Made by a program: the position numbers and the translations under genes. Shown here in pieces: positions 1 to 9,899 of a stretch of 64,000 bases of DNA. This stretch comes from Glaciihabitans tibetensis (lineage in GTDB: Bacteria; Actinomycetota; Actinomycetes; Actinomycetales; Microbacteriaceae). Each line of letters opens with the position of its first letter. The first letter of the stretch is position 1. The stretch covers positions 171,159-235,158 of the forward strand of contig NZ_PVTL01000007.1 in assembly GCF_003003265.1 (NCBI RefSeq). Direction: 5' to 3'. The notes below the pieces were generated by a model that was not told where the DNA came from, searched no databases, and saw nothing but the letters and a program-made list of their open reading frames with translations.

Positions 1-477
1 GGGTGGCCGAACTATCTCGCCACGTTCGTTGTTCTCGCGATCGCAGCTGTCGTTCTCTTCCTGGCACTGCGGTCCGATGCGAACCGCCCGGTGCTCGCCC
101 GTTCCTCCTTCGTGGGCGTGCGCGTCGAGCGCGAACAGACCGCGCGCTTGCTCACGTTGATTGTGCTCGGTGGGTTGGTGACAACGCTGGGAGCTGTGTG
201 GATGCACGCGGGGTCCATCGGTCAGGTCAGTGTCAGCTTCGATCAACGATGGGTGTCCGAGGACGTCTCTTACCCGAGGATCCACTTCGGCGGTGGCTAC
301 GACGCATTCGCGCGCCCCCTGAACCTCGCGGGGTACGCCTTCCAGGGAATCGGCGTTGCCCTCCTGCTCAGAATCGCGACGGACACGACCCGGTCAGCGC
401 TGAAGCTGCGCCGGGCGGGAACGGATGCGCCGAGCGACGTCGACGATGCCGCGCTCACTCCGGGTGCGCGCCGATGA
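1..477 (+). CDS. membrane protein, 5'-truncated by the window edge
   Basis: The reading frame is open from base 1, so the true start lies upstream. The visible 158 residues contain a hydrophobic segment at residues 4-23, a second one around residues 50-66 and a weaker one near 130-140, with a polar C-terminal tail. This looks like a small integral membrane protein of unknown function. Its TGA overlaps the ATG of the next gene (ATGA), so the two are probably translationally coupled. Small GntR regulators of the YtrA type often travel with a membrane or ABC-transporter protein, which fits this pairing, but I do not recognise the family. Confidence 0.7.
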   Translation, partial: GWPNYLATFVVLAIAAVVLFLALRSDANRPVLARSSFVGVRVEREQTARLLTLIVLGGLVTTLGAVWMHAGSIGQVSVSFDQRWVSEDVSYPRIHFGGGYDAFARPLNLAGYAFQGIGVALLLRIATDTTRSALKLRRAGTDAPSDVDDAALTPGARR

Positions 478-830
478 GCCCACTCGCACCGCGATCCGCC
501 GAGGACATCGCGGAACTTTTTCGGGGAGCGATCCAATCCGGGCAATTGGGCGACGGCGAACGGCTGCCGACAGTTCGCCAGACCGCGCGCGACTTCGGGA
601 TCGCGCAGGCAACCGCCGCGAAGGCCTACAAGAGCCTTGAGCAAGACGGGCTCGTCGTCACCCGCACCGCGGCGGGTACTCGCGTCGCCGCCGGCGCTTC
701 GCGAGCGCCGAAACTCGTCGTGGAACAGGCTCGCGCGCTCGCAGATGCTGCCGCGACCTCACAGGTGTCGCTCGATGACGCCGTGGGAATCCTGCGCGCG
801 GTGTGGGGCCAGGCCGAGAGCGAAAGCTAG
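474..830 (+). CDS. short GntR-family transcriptional regulator (YtrA/YhcF-like)
   Basis: 118 residues. The N-terminal 75 residues form a GntR winged helix: a helix ending in LGDGERLPTVRQ, a recognition-helix region IAQATAAKAYKSLEQDG, then a wing with GTRV. The remaining 35-40 residues are a short helical tail, much smaller than the FadR or HutC effector domains, as in the YtrA subfamily. The ATG overlaps the preceding stop (ATGA) and has no clear Shine-Dalgarno site, so it is probably translated by coupling. Its TAG overlaps the stop of the convergent hrpA. The likely target is its own operon. Confidence 0.85.
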   Translation: MSPLAPRSAEDIAELFRGAIQSGQLGDGERLPTVRQTARDFGIAQATAAKAYKSLEQDGLVVTRTAAGTRVAAGASRAPKLVVEQARALADAAATSQVSLDDAVGILRAVWGQAESES

Positions 831-3800
831 CCGAGCAGCGCCTTCTGGATGCGCTGCACCGACACCGATTCCGCCGTTCCAAGGTGCTGCGCGAACAGGC
901 TGACGCGGAATTCTTCGAGCAGCCAGCGCACGCGGACGAGATTCTCCGGAGCCTCGGCGGGCAGCGGGATCGCGCCCTTCGCCGCGGTGTACTTAGCGGT
1001 CGCCGCCTTCACCTGGGTCATCCAAACGTGGTCGCGCGCGATGTCGGACGGCAGTTTCTCCATCCGGCTGGTGATGCCCCGCAGGTAGCGCGGCAGGTGG
1101 CGCAGCTGCGTGGTTCCCGTGCGGGAGATGAAACCCGGGTAGATGAGGCCGGCGAGCTGCTCCCGGGCGTCCGAGAGGGCGGGCAGCGCGCTCATGGTGG
1201 TGGAGCTGCGCAGGGCGCGTTCGGCGTCGCGATAGGCGGCCATGGTGGATGTCACGGTGGTCACGGTCGCGTAGAGGCCCTCGACCAGCCCCGCCGAGAT
1301 GGCCAGACGCGCCGCTTCGAATTCGTCGCGCGTCCAGATCAGCGCGTCTGGGGAGTGCTCGCGCAGCCCGGCATCCACCGTTGCAACAAGGCAGTCATCG
1401 AACAGGGCCTGGATGTTCTGGTACGGACTGGTGGCGAGGGCAAGTTTTTCGGCCTGGGAGAGGTGCTCGCGCACGTAGCCGAGGGGGGAAGGGATTCCGA
1501 GCAGCAGCAGCCGCCGAATGCCCGCCGCCGACGCGCGTGCCTGATCGGTGGGGGTGGACATGAGCCGGATGGAGATGCTGGTGCCCCGGTCTACGAGGGC
1601 CGGGTAGGCGCGGATCACGGTGCCGGCGCGCCGGGTGTCGACGAGCTTGGGAAGCTCGTCGAAGTCCCAGGCCGTGATCCCGTCGCGCTCGAGGGCGTGT
1701 GGGGTGGAGGCGACCGCGAGGGACTCCCGCACCCGGGTTTTCAGCTTCTGCTGCAGCGAGGGCAGGTCCTTGCTGCGCGCGATCTCCTGGCCGCGGTCGT
1801 TGATCACGGCGAAGGTCATGCGCAGGTGCGCGGGAACGCGTTCCTGTTCGAAGTCCTCGACGGTGACCGGGGTGTACGTCTTGCGCTGGATCGTCTGGGC
1901 GAGGAACTCGGTGAGCGACATCTGCTCGAGTTCTTCGGGGTCGGTGGTCGGCAGCGCCTCGAGCAGGCGGTTCGCCCAGTCGTTCGCGGGCACCACGTTG
2001 CGCCGGATCGCCTTGGGCAGGCTCTTGATCAGCCCGGTGACGAGATCTTCGCGCAAGCCAGGAACCTGCCAGTCGAAGCCCGCGGGCGACAGCCGCGCGA
2101 GTACCGCCAGCGGGATCTGCACGGTGACGCCGTCGTCTTCTGCGCCCGGCTCGAACCGGTAGGTCAGGCTGAGGCGTTGGTCACCCTGCTGCCAGGTGGT
2201 CGGAAACGCGTCCTCGTCGACCGTGGTGTTGTCGCCGGCGAGGTTCTCCGCGGTCATCGCGAGCAGGTCGGGGGTGTCTTTGCGCACCTTGCGCCACCAG
2301 CCCTCGAAGCTGCGCACCGAGTGGACGTCTTCCGGGATGCGCCGGTGGTAGAACTCGAAGACCGCTTCATCATCGAACAGGATGTCGCGGCGCCGCGTTC
2401 GCTCTTCCAGCTCGGCCAGCTCCGCGCGAAGAGCCCGGTTGGCACGGTCGAAGTCGTAGTTGCGGTCGTTCTTCGGGTCGGTCGGCCACTCGCCCTCGAC
2501 CAGCGCGTGCCGGATGAACAGCTCCCGGGCGTAGGCCGGGTCAATGCGCACAAACTGGGCCCGGCGTTTCAGGATGATCGGGACCCCGTACAGGGTGACC
2601 CGCTCCCAGGCGACGGCGGCGCCCTGTTTCTTCTCCCAGTGCGGTTCGCTGTAGCTGCGCTTGAGCAGGTCGCCGGCGATCGGCTCGGCCCAGGCGGGGT
2701 CGATCGAGGCGTTCATGCGCGCAAACAGGCGACTGGTTTCTACCAGCTCGGCGCTCATCACGGCGGCCGGCTGCTTTTTGTTGACGGAGGAGCCGGGAAA
2801 AATCACAAACCGCACCTGCCGGGCACCGACGTAGTCCCGCTTCACCGCGTCGCGGATGCCGATCTGGCTGAGCAAGCCCGCAAGCAGGGATCGGTGGATG
2901 CCGTCGGGGTTCGCACTCGGCGACCCGAGGTGCAGCCCGAGCTGCTTCACCTGGCGGGTCAGCTGGCGGTAGACATCCTGCCACTCGCGGATGCGCAGGT
3001 AGTTGAGGTACTCGGCCTTGCAGAGGCGCCGGAACGCGCTGCTGCTCAGCTCGGCCTGCTTCTCCTCCAGGTAGTTCCAGAGGTTCAGCAGGGTGAGGAA
3101 GTCGCTCGTGACGTCGTTGAAGCGGGCATGCTGCTGGTCTGCCTGGGCGCGGCGTTCGAGAGGGCGCTCGCGCGGGTCCTGGATGCTCAGCGCCGCCACA
3201 ATCGCGATGACCTCGCGGGTGGTGCCGTGCTGCTTCGACTCGAGCACCATCCGGGCGAGCCTCGGGTCGATCGGCAGCTGGCTGAGCTGCTTGCCGATGC
3301 GGGTGATCTGGGGGTCGGCGTCTTTGCTCGCTGCGGTGACCGCGCCGAGTTCGCGCAGCAGGTCGAGGCCGTCCTTGATGCCGCGGGAGTCCGGGGGCTG
3401 CAGGAACGGGAACTTCGCGATGTCGCCGAGGCCCAGCGAGATCATCTGCAGGATCACTGCGGCGAGGTTGGTGCGCAGGATCTCCGGCTCGGTGAACTCG
3501 GGGCGCTTGGTGAAGTCTTCCTCGGAGTAGAGGCGGATCGCGATACCGGCGCTGGTGCGGCCGGATCGGCCGGAGCGCTGGTTGGCGGATGCCTGCGAGA
3601 TGGCCTCAATGGGCAGCCGCTGGATCTTCGAGCGCACGCTGTACCGGCTGATGCGTGCGGTTCCGGCGTCGATCACGTACTTGATTCCGGGCACGGTGAG
3701 GCTGGTCTCGGCGACGTTGGTCGCGAGCACGATCCGACGCCGGGTGCCGGCAGAGTTCGATGGCTGGAACACCTTGTGCTGGTCAGCGGCGGACAGCCGG

Positions 3801-4633
3801 CCGTACAACGGCAGCACCTCGGTGTGCGGGAGGTTGCGCCCGCGGATCGAGTCCTCCGCGTCGCGGATCTCGTTCTCGCCGCTCAAAAATACGAGGACGT
3901 CGCCGGATGACTCGCGCGCGAGTTCATCCAGTGCCGCGTTAATGCCCTCCAGATAGTCCCGGTCGACTGCGTCCTTCGCAGGAACCTCGTCCGGATCATC
4001 CGTCTCAATGGCCTCTGCAACCAACGGACGGTACCGCACCTCGACCGGGTAGGTGCGCCCGGTGACCTCGATGATGGGAGCCCCCTCGAAGTGCTTCGAG
4101 AAGCTCTCCGGGTCGATAGTGGCACTGGTGACGATGACCTTGAGGTCGGGACGCCTCGGCAGCAGCTGTTTCAGGTAGCCGAGGAGGAAGTCGATGGTGA
4201 GGCTGCGCTCGTGGGCCTCGTCGATGATGATCGCGTCGTATTTGCGCAGCAACCGGTCGCGGTGGATCTCGTTGAGCAAGATGCCGTCGGTCATCAGCTT
4301 GATGCGGGTGTTCTTGCCGACCCGGTCGGTGAATCGCACCTGGTAGCCGACGAGGTCGCCGACTTCCTGGCCGAGTTCCTCGGCGATGCGTTCGGCGATG
4401 GTGCGGGCGGCGATCCGGCGCGGCTGGGTGTGGCCGATGCTGGTGCGGCCGAGCTCGAGCAGGATCTTCGGAAGCTGTGTCGTTTTACCCGAGCCGGTTT
4501 CACCTGCGATGATGACGACCTGGTTGGCGGAGATGATGTCGGCGATGTCCTGCCGTCGCTGGCTGACCGGGAGGTCCTCGGGGTAGGTGATCACCGGGAG
4601 CTCGGTCTGCGGGAGGGGATTAGGGGAAGACAT
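827..4633 (-). CDS. hrpA: ATP-dependent RNA helicase HrpA (DEAH box)
   Basis: 1268 residues, close to the roughly 1300 of E. coli HrpA. Visible helicase motifs are Walker A GETGSGKT (44-51), DEAH (138-141), SAT (170-172), the motif IV region VFLSGENEI, motif V NVAETSLTVPG and motif VI QRSGRSGR. A helicase-associated region and a long DUF3418-type C-terminal half follow. HrpA is a cytosolic 3'-5' RNA helicase that rescues stalled or collided ribosomes. The gene is transcribed alone and convergently with the GntR gene. A TAAGAT hexamer nine bases before the ATG could be its -10 element, giving a very short leader. The long open frame on the opposite strand is a high-GC shadow. Confidence 0.96.
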   Translation of the reverse strand: MSSPNPLPQTELPVITYPEDLPVSQRRQDIADIISANQVVIIAGETGSGKTTQLPKILLELGRTSIGHTQPRRIAARTIAERIAEELGQEVGDLVGYQVRFTDRVGKNTRIKLMTDGILLNEIHRDRLLRKYDAIIIDEAHERSLTIDFLLGYLKQLLPRRPDLKVIVTSATIDPESFSKHFEGAPIIEVTGRTYPVEVRYRPLVAEAIETDDPDEVPAKDAVDRDYLEGINAALDELARESSGDVLVFLSGENEIRDAEDSIRGRNLPHTEVLPLYGRLSAADQHKVFQPSNSAGTRRRIVLATNVAETSLTVPGIKYVIDAGTARISRYSVRSKIQRLPIEAISQASANQRSGRSGRTSAGIAIRLYSEEDFTKRPEFTEPEILRTNLAAVILQMISLGLGDIAKFPFLQPPDSRGIKDGLDLLRELGAVTAASKDADPQITRIGKQLSQLPIDPRLARMVLESKQHGTTREVIAIVAALSIQDPRERPLERRAQADQQHARFNDVTSDFLTLLNLWNYLEEKQAELSSSAFRRLCKAEYLNYLRIREWQDVYRQLTRQVKQLGLHLGSPSANPDGIHRSLLAGLLSQIGIRDAVKRDYVGARQVRFVIFPGSSVNKKQPAAVMSAELVETSRLFARMNASIDPAWAEPIAGDLLKRSYSEPHWEKKQGAAVAWERVTLYGVPIILKRRAQFVRIDPAYARELFIRHALVEGEWPTDPKNDRNYDFDRANRALRAELAELEERTRRRDILFDDEAVFEFYHRRIPEDVHSVRSFEGWWRKVRKDTPDLLAMTAENLAGDNTTVDEDAFPTTWQQGDQRLSLTYRFEPGAEDDGVTVQIPLAVLARLSPAGFDWQVPGLREDLVTGLIKSLPKAIRRNVVPANDWANRLLEALPTTDPEELEQMSLTEFLAQTIQRKTYTPVTVEDFEQERVPAHLRMTFAVINDRGQEIARSKDLPSLQQKLKTRVRESLAVASTPHALERDGITAWDFDELPKLVDTRRAGTVIRAYPALVDRGTSISIRLMSTPTDQARASAAGIRRLLLLGIPSPLGYVREHLSQAEKLALATSPYQNIQALFDDCLVATVDAGLREHSPDALIWTRDEFEAARLAISAGLVEGLYATVTTVTSTMAAYRDAERALRSSTTMSALPALSDAREQLAGLIYPGFISRTGTTQLRHLPRYLRGITSRMEKLPSDIARDHVWMTQVKAATAKYTAAKGAIPLPAEAPENLVRVRWLLEEFRVSLFAQHLGTAESVSVQRIQKALLG

Positions 4634-4649
4634 CAGCGTTCTATCTTAA

Positions 4650-5558
<909 letters not shown>

Positions 5559-5587
5559 CAGCGCAGCGCCTCTGGTGAACGCGCCTC

Positions 5588-5614
5588 CGCGGCGGGGCCC
5601 AGTGCCCCGCCGCG
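5588..5614. terminator. bidirectional hairpin between convergent genes
   Basis: A perfect 11-bp stem (CGCGGCGGGGC / GCCCCGCCGCG) closes a five-base loop. It sits between the stop codons of the aldo/keto reductase (+) and the MFS transporter (-). There is no clear U-tract, as is common in high-GC actinobacteria. Confidence 0.6.
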
Positions 5615-5626
5615 ATTCGGGGGTAG

Positions 5627-6898
5627 CTACACCCGAACGGCCGGTGCCGACCGGGGCTCGGCTACGGGCCAGCCGACATTACGGCGCCGCAGCATCAGGG
5701 CGAGGGCGAAAGCGACTGCCGAGGTGACCAGCATCACCAGCCCCATACCGCTGCCGGAGCTACCGGAGCCCAGCGAGGCCAGCGGAGTCACAAGCGCGGC
5801 GATGCCGAAGTTGGCTCCTCCGAGCAGCGCGGCGGCGGTTCCCGCGTTGCGATGCACCCGGTTGAGTGCGAGCACGTTGGCGCAGGGCACACTCACTCCC
5901 ACGGCCGCGACAGAAAACCACACCGTCACGAGAACCATGCCGAGCGAGTCGACGGCGGTGCCAATGGTGATGCCCACGGCGGCGGCCGTCATCACCGCTG
6001 TGCCCAGGGTCAGCAGTTTCTGCGGGGCGAACCGGTGGGCAATTCGCGCGCCGAGCTGGGTTCCTGCGACGTACCCCACCGCATTCACGGCAAACAGCAG
6101 TCCGTACTCGGGCGCGCTGAAGCCGTAGTGGTCCTGAAACAAGAACGCCGAGCCCGCCAGGTAGGTGAACTCGCTGCCCCACACCATTCCGCCCACAATC
6201 ATCAGGGACAGGAAGATACGGTCGCGCAGCAGAGACACGGCGCTGGTTCCGAAGGCACGGAATCCGCCGGCGGAGCGCTGAGCCGGGGGCAGGGTCTCTG
6301 GGATCATCGCAGCGGTGGCCGCCACCACCACAACCGCATAGGCAGCGAGAACCACAAAAATTCCGCGCCAGTCGACCCAGTTGAGCAGCACCGATCCGAG
6401 CACGGGCGCGATGATTGGGGCGGCCCCGTTGATCATTGCCAGGCGCGACGACAGTTTCATCATGGGTAGCCCGCTGTACAGGTCGCGCACCATTGCTGCG
6501 GCCACCACACCGCCGGCCGCGGCAGCGGCGCCCATCATGAAGCGGGCGATGGTCAGCGCGAGAATATCGGGCGAGGCCGCACACGCGAGCGAGGCGAGCA
6601 CGTGGGCGCTGGTTGCGAGCAGCAGCGGCATCCGTCGGCCGACGCGGTCGCTCCACGGGCCCATCACCAGCACTCCAATCGCAATGCCCAAAGTGGTGCC
6701 CGCGAGGGTGGTCTGCACCGCCGCGGCCGTAGTTTCCAGACTCGCGGCGACGGCGGGAAACGCGGGCAGATACAGGTCGATGGTGAATGGACCAAGCGCG
6801 GTGAGGGCACCGAGCACAAAGGTCAGGCGCAGGCGCGCGCCGCGCGACAGCAGGTCGCCGGCGTGGCCCGAGGCGGTCGGCGCGGCAGGCAGGCTCAC
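5627..6898 (-). CDS. Bcr/CflA-family MFS drug or metabolite exporter
   Basis: 423 residues with about twelve hydrophobic segments. The first follows a short basic N-terminus (GARLRLTFVLGALTALGPF). GPWSDRVGRRMPLL, the MFS motif A between TM2 and TM3, marks the DHA1/Bcr-CflA family. Expected role is proton-driven efflux of a small molecule across the cytoplasmic membrane. The start codon is GTG, one base after the TGA of the upstream aldo/keto reductase, so the two genes form an operon. The operator-like repeat before that operon suggests TetR control. The substrate is unknown; coupling to a reductase suggests export of a reduced or toxic carbonyl or amine product, which is inference. Confidence 0.9.
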   Translation of the reverse strand: MSLPAAPTASGHAGDLLSRGARLRLTFVLGALTALGPFTIDLYLPAFPAVAASLETTAAAVQTTLAGTTLGIAIGVLVMGPWSDRVGRRMPLLLATSAHVLASLACAASPDILALTIARFMMGAAAAAGGVVAAAMVRDLYSGLPMMKLSSRLAMINGAAPIIAPVLGSVLLNWVDWRGIFVVLAAYAVVVVAATAAMIPETLPPAQRSAGGFRAFGTSAVSLLRDRIFLSLMIVGGMVWGSEFTYLAGSAFLFQDHYGFSAPEYGLLFAVNAVGYVAGTQLGARIAHRFAPQKLLTLGTAVMTAAAVGITIGTAVDSLGMVLVTVWFSVAAVGVSVPCANVLALNRVHRNAGTAAALLGGANFGIAALVTPLASLGSGSSGSGMGLVMLVTSAVAFALALMLRRRNVGWPVAEPRSAPAVRV

Positions 6899-6899
6899 G

Positions 6900-7742
6900 T
6901 CAACTCAGCTTGTAGTAGTCGGGTTCGATGCTCTCGCCGCGGTCAAGCCCGTTGAGACCCGCCATGTCGTCGTCATCCAGTACAAAGTCAAACACCGCAA
7001 GGTTCTCGGCCAGACGTGCCGGGCTCGAGCTTTTTGCCACGGTCACCAGGCCGTGCTGGAGGTGCCAGCGCAGAACTGCCCGTGCCGCGCTCACCCCGTG
7101 TTTGGCGGCCACCGCGGCGATCACCGGATTGTCAAAGATGCGGCCCCGCGCCAGTGGTGACCACGATTCGGTCACCACCCCCAACCGGGTGTGATTGGCG
7201 CGGTCATCCCCCCGGGTGTTGAAAGGGTGCAGCTCAATCTGGTTGATCACCGGAATGGAGCCGCCCAGTTCGACTAGCTCGTTCAGCTGGGTGGGGGAGA
7301 AGTTGGACACGCCAATCTGGCGGGTGAGTCCTCGTTCTTTCACTGTCTCCAATCCCAGCCACGCCTGACGGTGCTGTCCGCCGACGCTGTAGGGCCAGTG
7401 GATGAGGTACAGGTCGAGGTAGTCCAGGCCGAGCCGCGCCAGCGAGGCCTCGGCGGCCCGCTGAGCGGGCTGCACACCGTGTGCATCCACCCACAGTTTG
7501 GTGGTGACAAACAGGTCGCCGCGGTCAATTCCTGACCGTCGGATGCCCTCGCCGACGCCCACTTCGTTGCCGTAGATGCTGGCGGTATCGATCGACCGAT
7601 AGCCCAGCTCGATCGCGGCGCAGACGATGGACGCGGTGGTTTCGTTGTCCATGTCGAAAACCCCGAGGCCCATCCGGGGCATCAAAATACCCAGGGCCAA
7701 CTCCTGTGACGCCTGCATCGATGTTGCCTGCACTGCCTCCAC
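6900..7742 (-). CDS. aldo/keto reductase, first gene of a reductase-exporter operon
   Basis: About 280 residues from the GTG at 7742; an internal ATG eight codons in is a possible alternative start. The AKR tetrad is intact: Asp52 and Tyr57 (SIDTASIYGNE), Lys82 (TTKLW) and His115 (LIHWP), with GVSNFSP later. The substrate loops differ from the paralogue at 4719-5558, so specificity probably differs. The MFS gene follows after one base. Ten bases upstream lies GGACGCTTGTCC, a perfect-armed repeat matching two more copies around the tetR promoter, so expression is probably regulated by the neighbouring TetR protein. Confidence 0.92.
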   Translation of the reverse strand: MEAVQATSMQASQELALGILMPRMGLGVFDMDNETTASIVCAAIELGYRSIDTASIYGNEVGVGEGIRRSGIDRGDLFVTTKLWVDAHGVQPAQRAAEASLARLGLDYLDLYLIHWPYSVGGQHRQAWLGLETVKERGLTRQIGVSNFSPTQLNELVELGGSIPVINQIELHPFNTRGDDRANHTRLGVVTESWSPLARGRIFDNPVIAAVAAKHGVSAARAVLRWHLQHGLVTVAKSSSPARLAENLAVFDFVLDDDDMAGLNGLDRGESIEPDYYKLS

Positions 7743-7753
7743 CTCTCGTTATT

Positions 7754-7765
7754 GGACGCTTGTCC
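7754..7765. promoter_or_regulatory. candidate TetR operator 1 (GGACGCTTGTCC)
   Basis: GGAC-GCTT-GTCC is an inverted repeat directly in front of the aldo/keto reductase start on the minus strand. The same GGACGC core with partly matching second half recurs twice between tetR and the aminotransferase gene (8455-8466, 8504-8515). The placement fits a repressor site. Confidence 0.55.
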
Positions 7766-7778
7766 TAAAAAGAGAAAT

Positions 7779-7793
7779 AGCACACGTTGTGCT
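7779..7793 (-). terminator. inverted repeat with T-rich tail downstream of tetR
   Basis: AGCACA-CGT-TGTGCT has perfect 6-bp arms. Read on the minus strand, the repeat is followed by TATTTCTCTTTTT, so it could terminate tetR transcription. It also lies in the promoter region of the reductase operon and could be a second operator. Confidence 0.4.
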
Positions 7794-7819
7794 CGGGGTG
7801 CAATGCGTGTGGCGTGGGG

Positions 7820-8410
7820 TCAGGCGGTGATGCGGGAGAGGAACGCGTCGGCCATGGCTTTCTGGCGTGAGGGGATCATGTCGTCGGGGTACATCACAGC
7901 CTGCACCGAAATCCCGTCGATCAGGGCCTGGATCTCGTCGCAGAGCACGTCGTCCGACAGTGATGCCACGATCTCGTTGCGCGCTCGTCCGTCTAGCAGC
8001 ATCGCCTTCCACCATTCGCGGCCGCCCATGATGGAGTCGCGGCGCACGGCATTGAGCCGATCGTTCACCAGCGCCTGCGACCAGAAGCTCACATCGAGGA
8101 TGGCCTCGATGCGCCGCTCCGCGTCGAGGGGGAGGGCCTCGTAGAGTGCGCGGCGCACAGCTTCGATGCCCACAATTCCCTCATTAGCTTTGCTCGCTCG
8201 GTCGTAGACCTGCTGGAATGCCAGCCGGTGGGCCGAGATCAGGATCTCCTCCTTGTTGGTGAAGTAGTGCGAGAGCACGCCGTTGGAGAAGCCAGCTTCG
8301 CGAGCGATCTCGCGAATGGTCGCCGCATCAATGCCCTGGTTGGCGATCACACGCCAGGTGGCCTGGAGGATCTCGCGGCGACGTTGGTCGTGGTCGACAA
8401 TCTTGGGCAT
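7820..8410 (-). CDS. TetR-family transcriptional regulator
   Basis: 196 residues from the ATG at 8410, which is preceded by GGGAGAGG at a good distance. A TTG at 8443 would add eleven atypical residues. Residues 10-55 carry the TetR helix-turn-helix (DAATIREIAREAGFSNG, then SHYFTNKEEIL). The C-terminal ligand-binding part is variable, as usual. The gene is divergent from the aminotransferase-importer operon and adjacent to the reductase-exporter operon. GGACGC-type inverted repeats lie at all three promoters, so it is the probable local repressor. The ligand is unknown. Confidence 0.93.
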   Translation of the reverse strand: MPKIVDHDQRRREILQATWRVIANQGIDAATIREIAREAGFSNGVLSHYFTNKEEILISAHRLAFQQVYDRASKANEGIVGIEAVRRALYEALPLDAERRIEAILDVSFWSQALVNDRLNAVRRDSIMGGREWWKAMLLDGRARNEIVASLSDDVLCDEIQALIDGISVQAVMYPDDMIPSRQKAMADAFLSRITA

Positions 8411-8454
8411 TCTGGTGCCTCTCCCGGGCCGCGAATCGGACAAATCTTTATTTT

Positions 8455-8466
8455 GGACGCGTGACT
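8455..8466. promoter_or_regulatory. candidate TetR operator 2 (tetR side)
   Basis: GGACGCGTGACT, preceded by TTTT, faces the inverted copy at 8504-8515 across about 37 bases. It lies about 45 bases before the tetR ATG and would block its promoter. Confidence 0.5.
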
Positions 8467-8503
8467 TAATTTACCTGATTGAAACAGTCCCGATATTTAT
8501 TCT

Positions 8504-8515
8504 GAACACGCGTCC
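8504..8515. promoter_or_regulatory. candidate TetR operator 3 (aminotransferase side)
   Basis: GAACACGCGTCC reads GGACGCGTGTTC on the other strand and is followed by GAAAA. With operator 2 it forms a large, nearly symmetrical element (arms GGACGCGTG / CACGCGTCC) between the divergent tetR and aminotransferase genes. Confidence 0.55.
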
Positions 8516-8575
8516 GAAAAACTAGGTGCATACCCCGACCGTGTCTCCACGCGGGTCAACACCAAAGGAATCTCG

Positions 8576-9826
8576 ATGACACTACTGACAACACCCCGGC
8601 TGCGCACCGCAGACTCGGCCCTGCGTGACCGCGCGCTCGCCGTTGTTCCCGGCGGCGTCTATGGCCACATGACTGTGCTGCAGCAGATGCCACCGAGCTA
8701 CCCTCAATTTTACAGCCGCGGCGCCGGTGCCCGGGTCTGGGACGTGGACGACAACGAGTACATCGACTTTATGTGCGCCTTTGGGCCGATGATCGCCGGA
8801 TACGCGAACCCCGTCATTGACGCTGCCGCAGCTGCCCAGCAGGTGAAGGGCGATGCCCTGGCGGGCCCGAGCCGTCACTTTGTAGAGCTCGCTGAGCTGC
8901 TGGTCGACACCGTCGCCCACGCTGACTGGGCCATGTTCGCCAAAAACGGAACGGACGCCACGTCCATCGCCGTAGTTACCGCCCGGGCGGAGACCGGTCG
9001 CACGAAACTGCTCAAGGCCCGAAAGGCGTACCACGGTGCCAATGCCTGGTTCACCCCGAACCCGGCCGGGGTCACCGCCGCGGACCGTGCCGACATCATC
9101 GAATTTGAGTACAACGATCTCGCCTCGCTCGAAGCGGCCGTCGCCGAAGCCGAGGGAGATGTGGCCGCGATTATTGTTCCGCCGTTCCGTCACGACGCCC
9201 TCTACGATCAGGAACTGGCCACGGCCGAGTTCGCCAGGGGTGTTCGCGCCATCGCCACCCGTATCGGTGCGGCCTTTATCCTCGACGAGGTGCGCACCGG
9301 ATTCCGGCTCGACATGGCCGGCGCGTGGGAGCAGTTTGGGGTGCGCCCCGACATGACCGCCTTTAGTAAGGGCATAGCGAACGGCTACTCTCTCGCCGCC
9401 GTGGTTGGTGGGCAAGCGTATAAAGAGGCCGCCGCCTCCATCTACGTCACGGGCTCGTTTTGGATGGGCGGCGTCGCGATGGCTGCCGCCGTGGCCACCC
9501 TCACCCTGCTGCGCGACACCAACGGTATCCGCACAATGAACGCCGCCGGATCCGCGTTCCGCACCGGGCTCCAGAGCCAGGCGGCAGCGCACGGTTTTGG
9601 GCTGGTGCAGACCGGCCCGGTGGTGATGCCGTTCATGCGCTTTGACGACGACGCCGAGCTCCGCCAGGTGTTTGCGTTTACCGACGCGGCCGTGCGCAGG
9701 GGAGTGCTGCTGCACCCGTGGCACAACATGTTTTTCTCCGCCGCCCACACCCTCGACGACGTGGCCACGGCCCTCGAGCGCACCGACGAAGCTTTCGCGG
9801 AAACCCGCTCACTCTTTCCCCTGTAA
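8576..9826 (+). CDS. class III PLP-dependent aminotransferase (glutamate-1-semialdehyde aminomutase-like)
   Basis: 416 residues. Features of fold-type I class III enzymes: an N-terminal PGGVYGHM segment, KNGTDAT (123-129) for phosphate binding, LDE with Asp237 contacting the pyridine nitrogen, and FSKGIANG with Lys265 as the predicted Schiff-base lysine. The closest match by eye is the glutamate-1-semialdehyde aminomutase-like group, but the location with an importer and TetR regulator, not haem genes, argues for a catabolic or biosynthetic aminotransferase. The start has AAAGGA six bases upstream. It is the first gene of the aminotransferase-SBP-permease operon. The amino donor and acceptor cannot be read from sequence. 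Confidence 0.9.
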   Translation: MTLLTTPRLRTADSALRDRALAVVPGGVYGHMTVLQQMPPSYPQFYSRGAGARVWDVDDNEYIDFMCAFGPMIAGYANPVIDAAAAAQQVKGDALAGPSRHFVELAELLVDTVAHADWAMFAKNGTDATSIAVVTARAETGRTKLLKARKAYHGANAWFTPNPAGVTAADRADIIEFEYNDLASLEAAVAEAEGDVAAIIVPPFRHDALYDQELATAEFARGVRAIATRIGAAFILDEVRTGFRLDMAGAWEQFGVRPDMTAFSKGIANGYSLAAVVGGQAYKEAAASIYVTGSFWMGGVAMAAAVATLTLLRDTNGIRTMNAAGSAFRTGLQSQAAAHGFGLVQTGPVVMPFMRFDDDAELRQVFAFTDAAVRRGVLLHPWHNMFFSAAHTLDDVATALERTDEAFAETRSLFPL

Positions 9827-9885
9827 CAGCGCACCACCCACACCAGCGCACCACCTGACCTCACCACCTGTCCTCACCACCTGTC
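9827..9885. repeat. paired direct repeats right after the aminotransferase stop
   Basis: CAGCGCACCACC occurs at 9827-9838 and 9844-9855, and a 13-bp unit CTCACCACCTGTC is tandemly duplicated at 9860-9872 and 9873-9885. The block starts at the first base after the TAA and fills the gap to the next Shine-Dalgarno site. Confidence 0.85.
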
Positions 9886-9899
9886 CTGAAGGAGATTTG

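Noticed and set aside
803..3910. 1035-codon open frame opposite hrpA
   Set aside because: Antisense to hrpA in a high-GC gene; composition and lack of recognisable domains mark it as a shadow.
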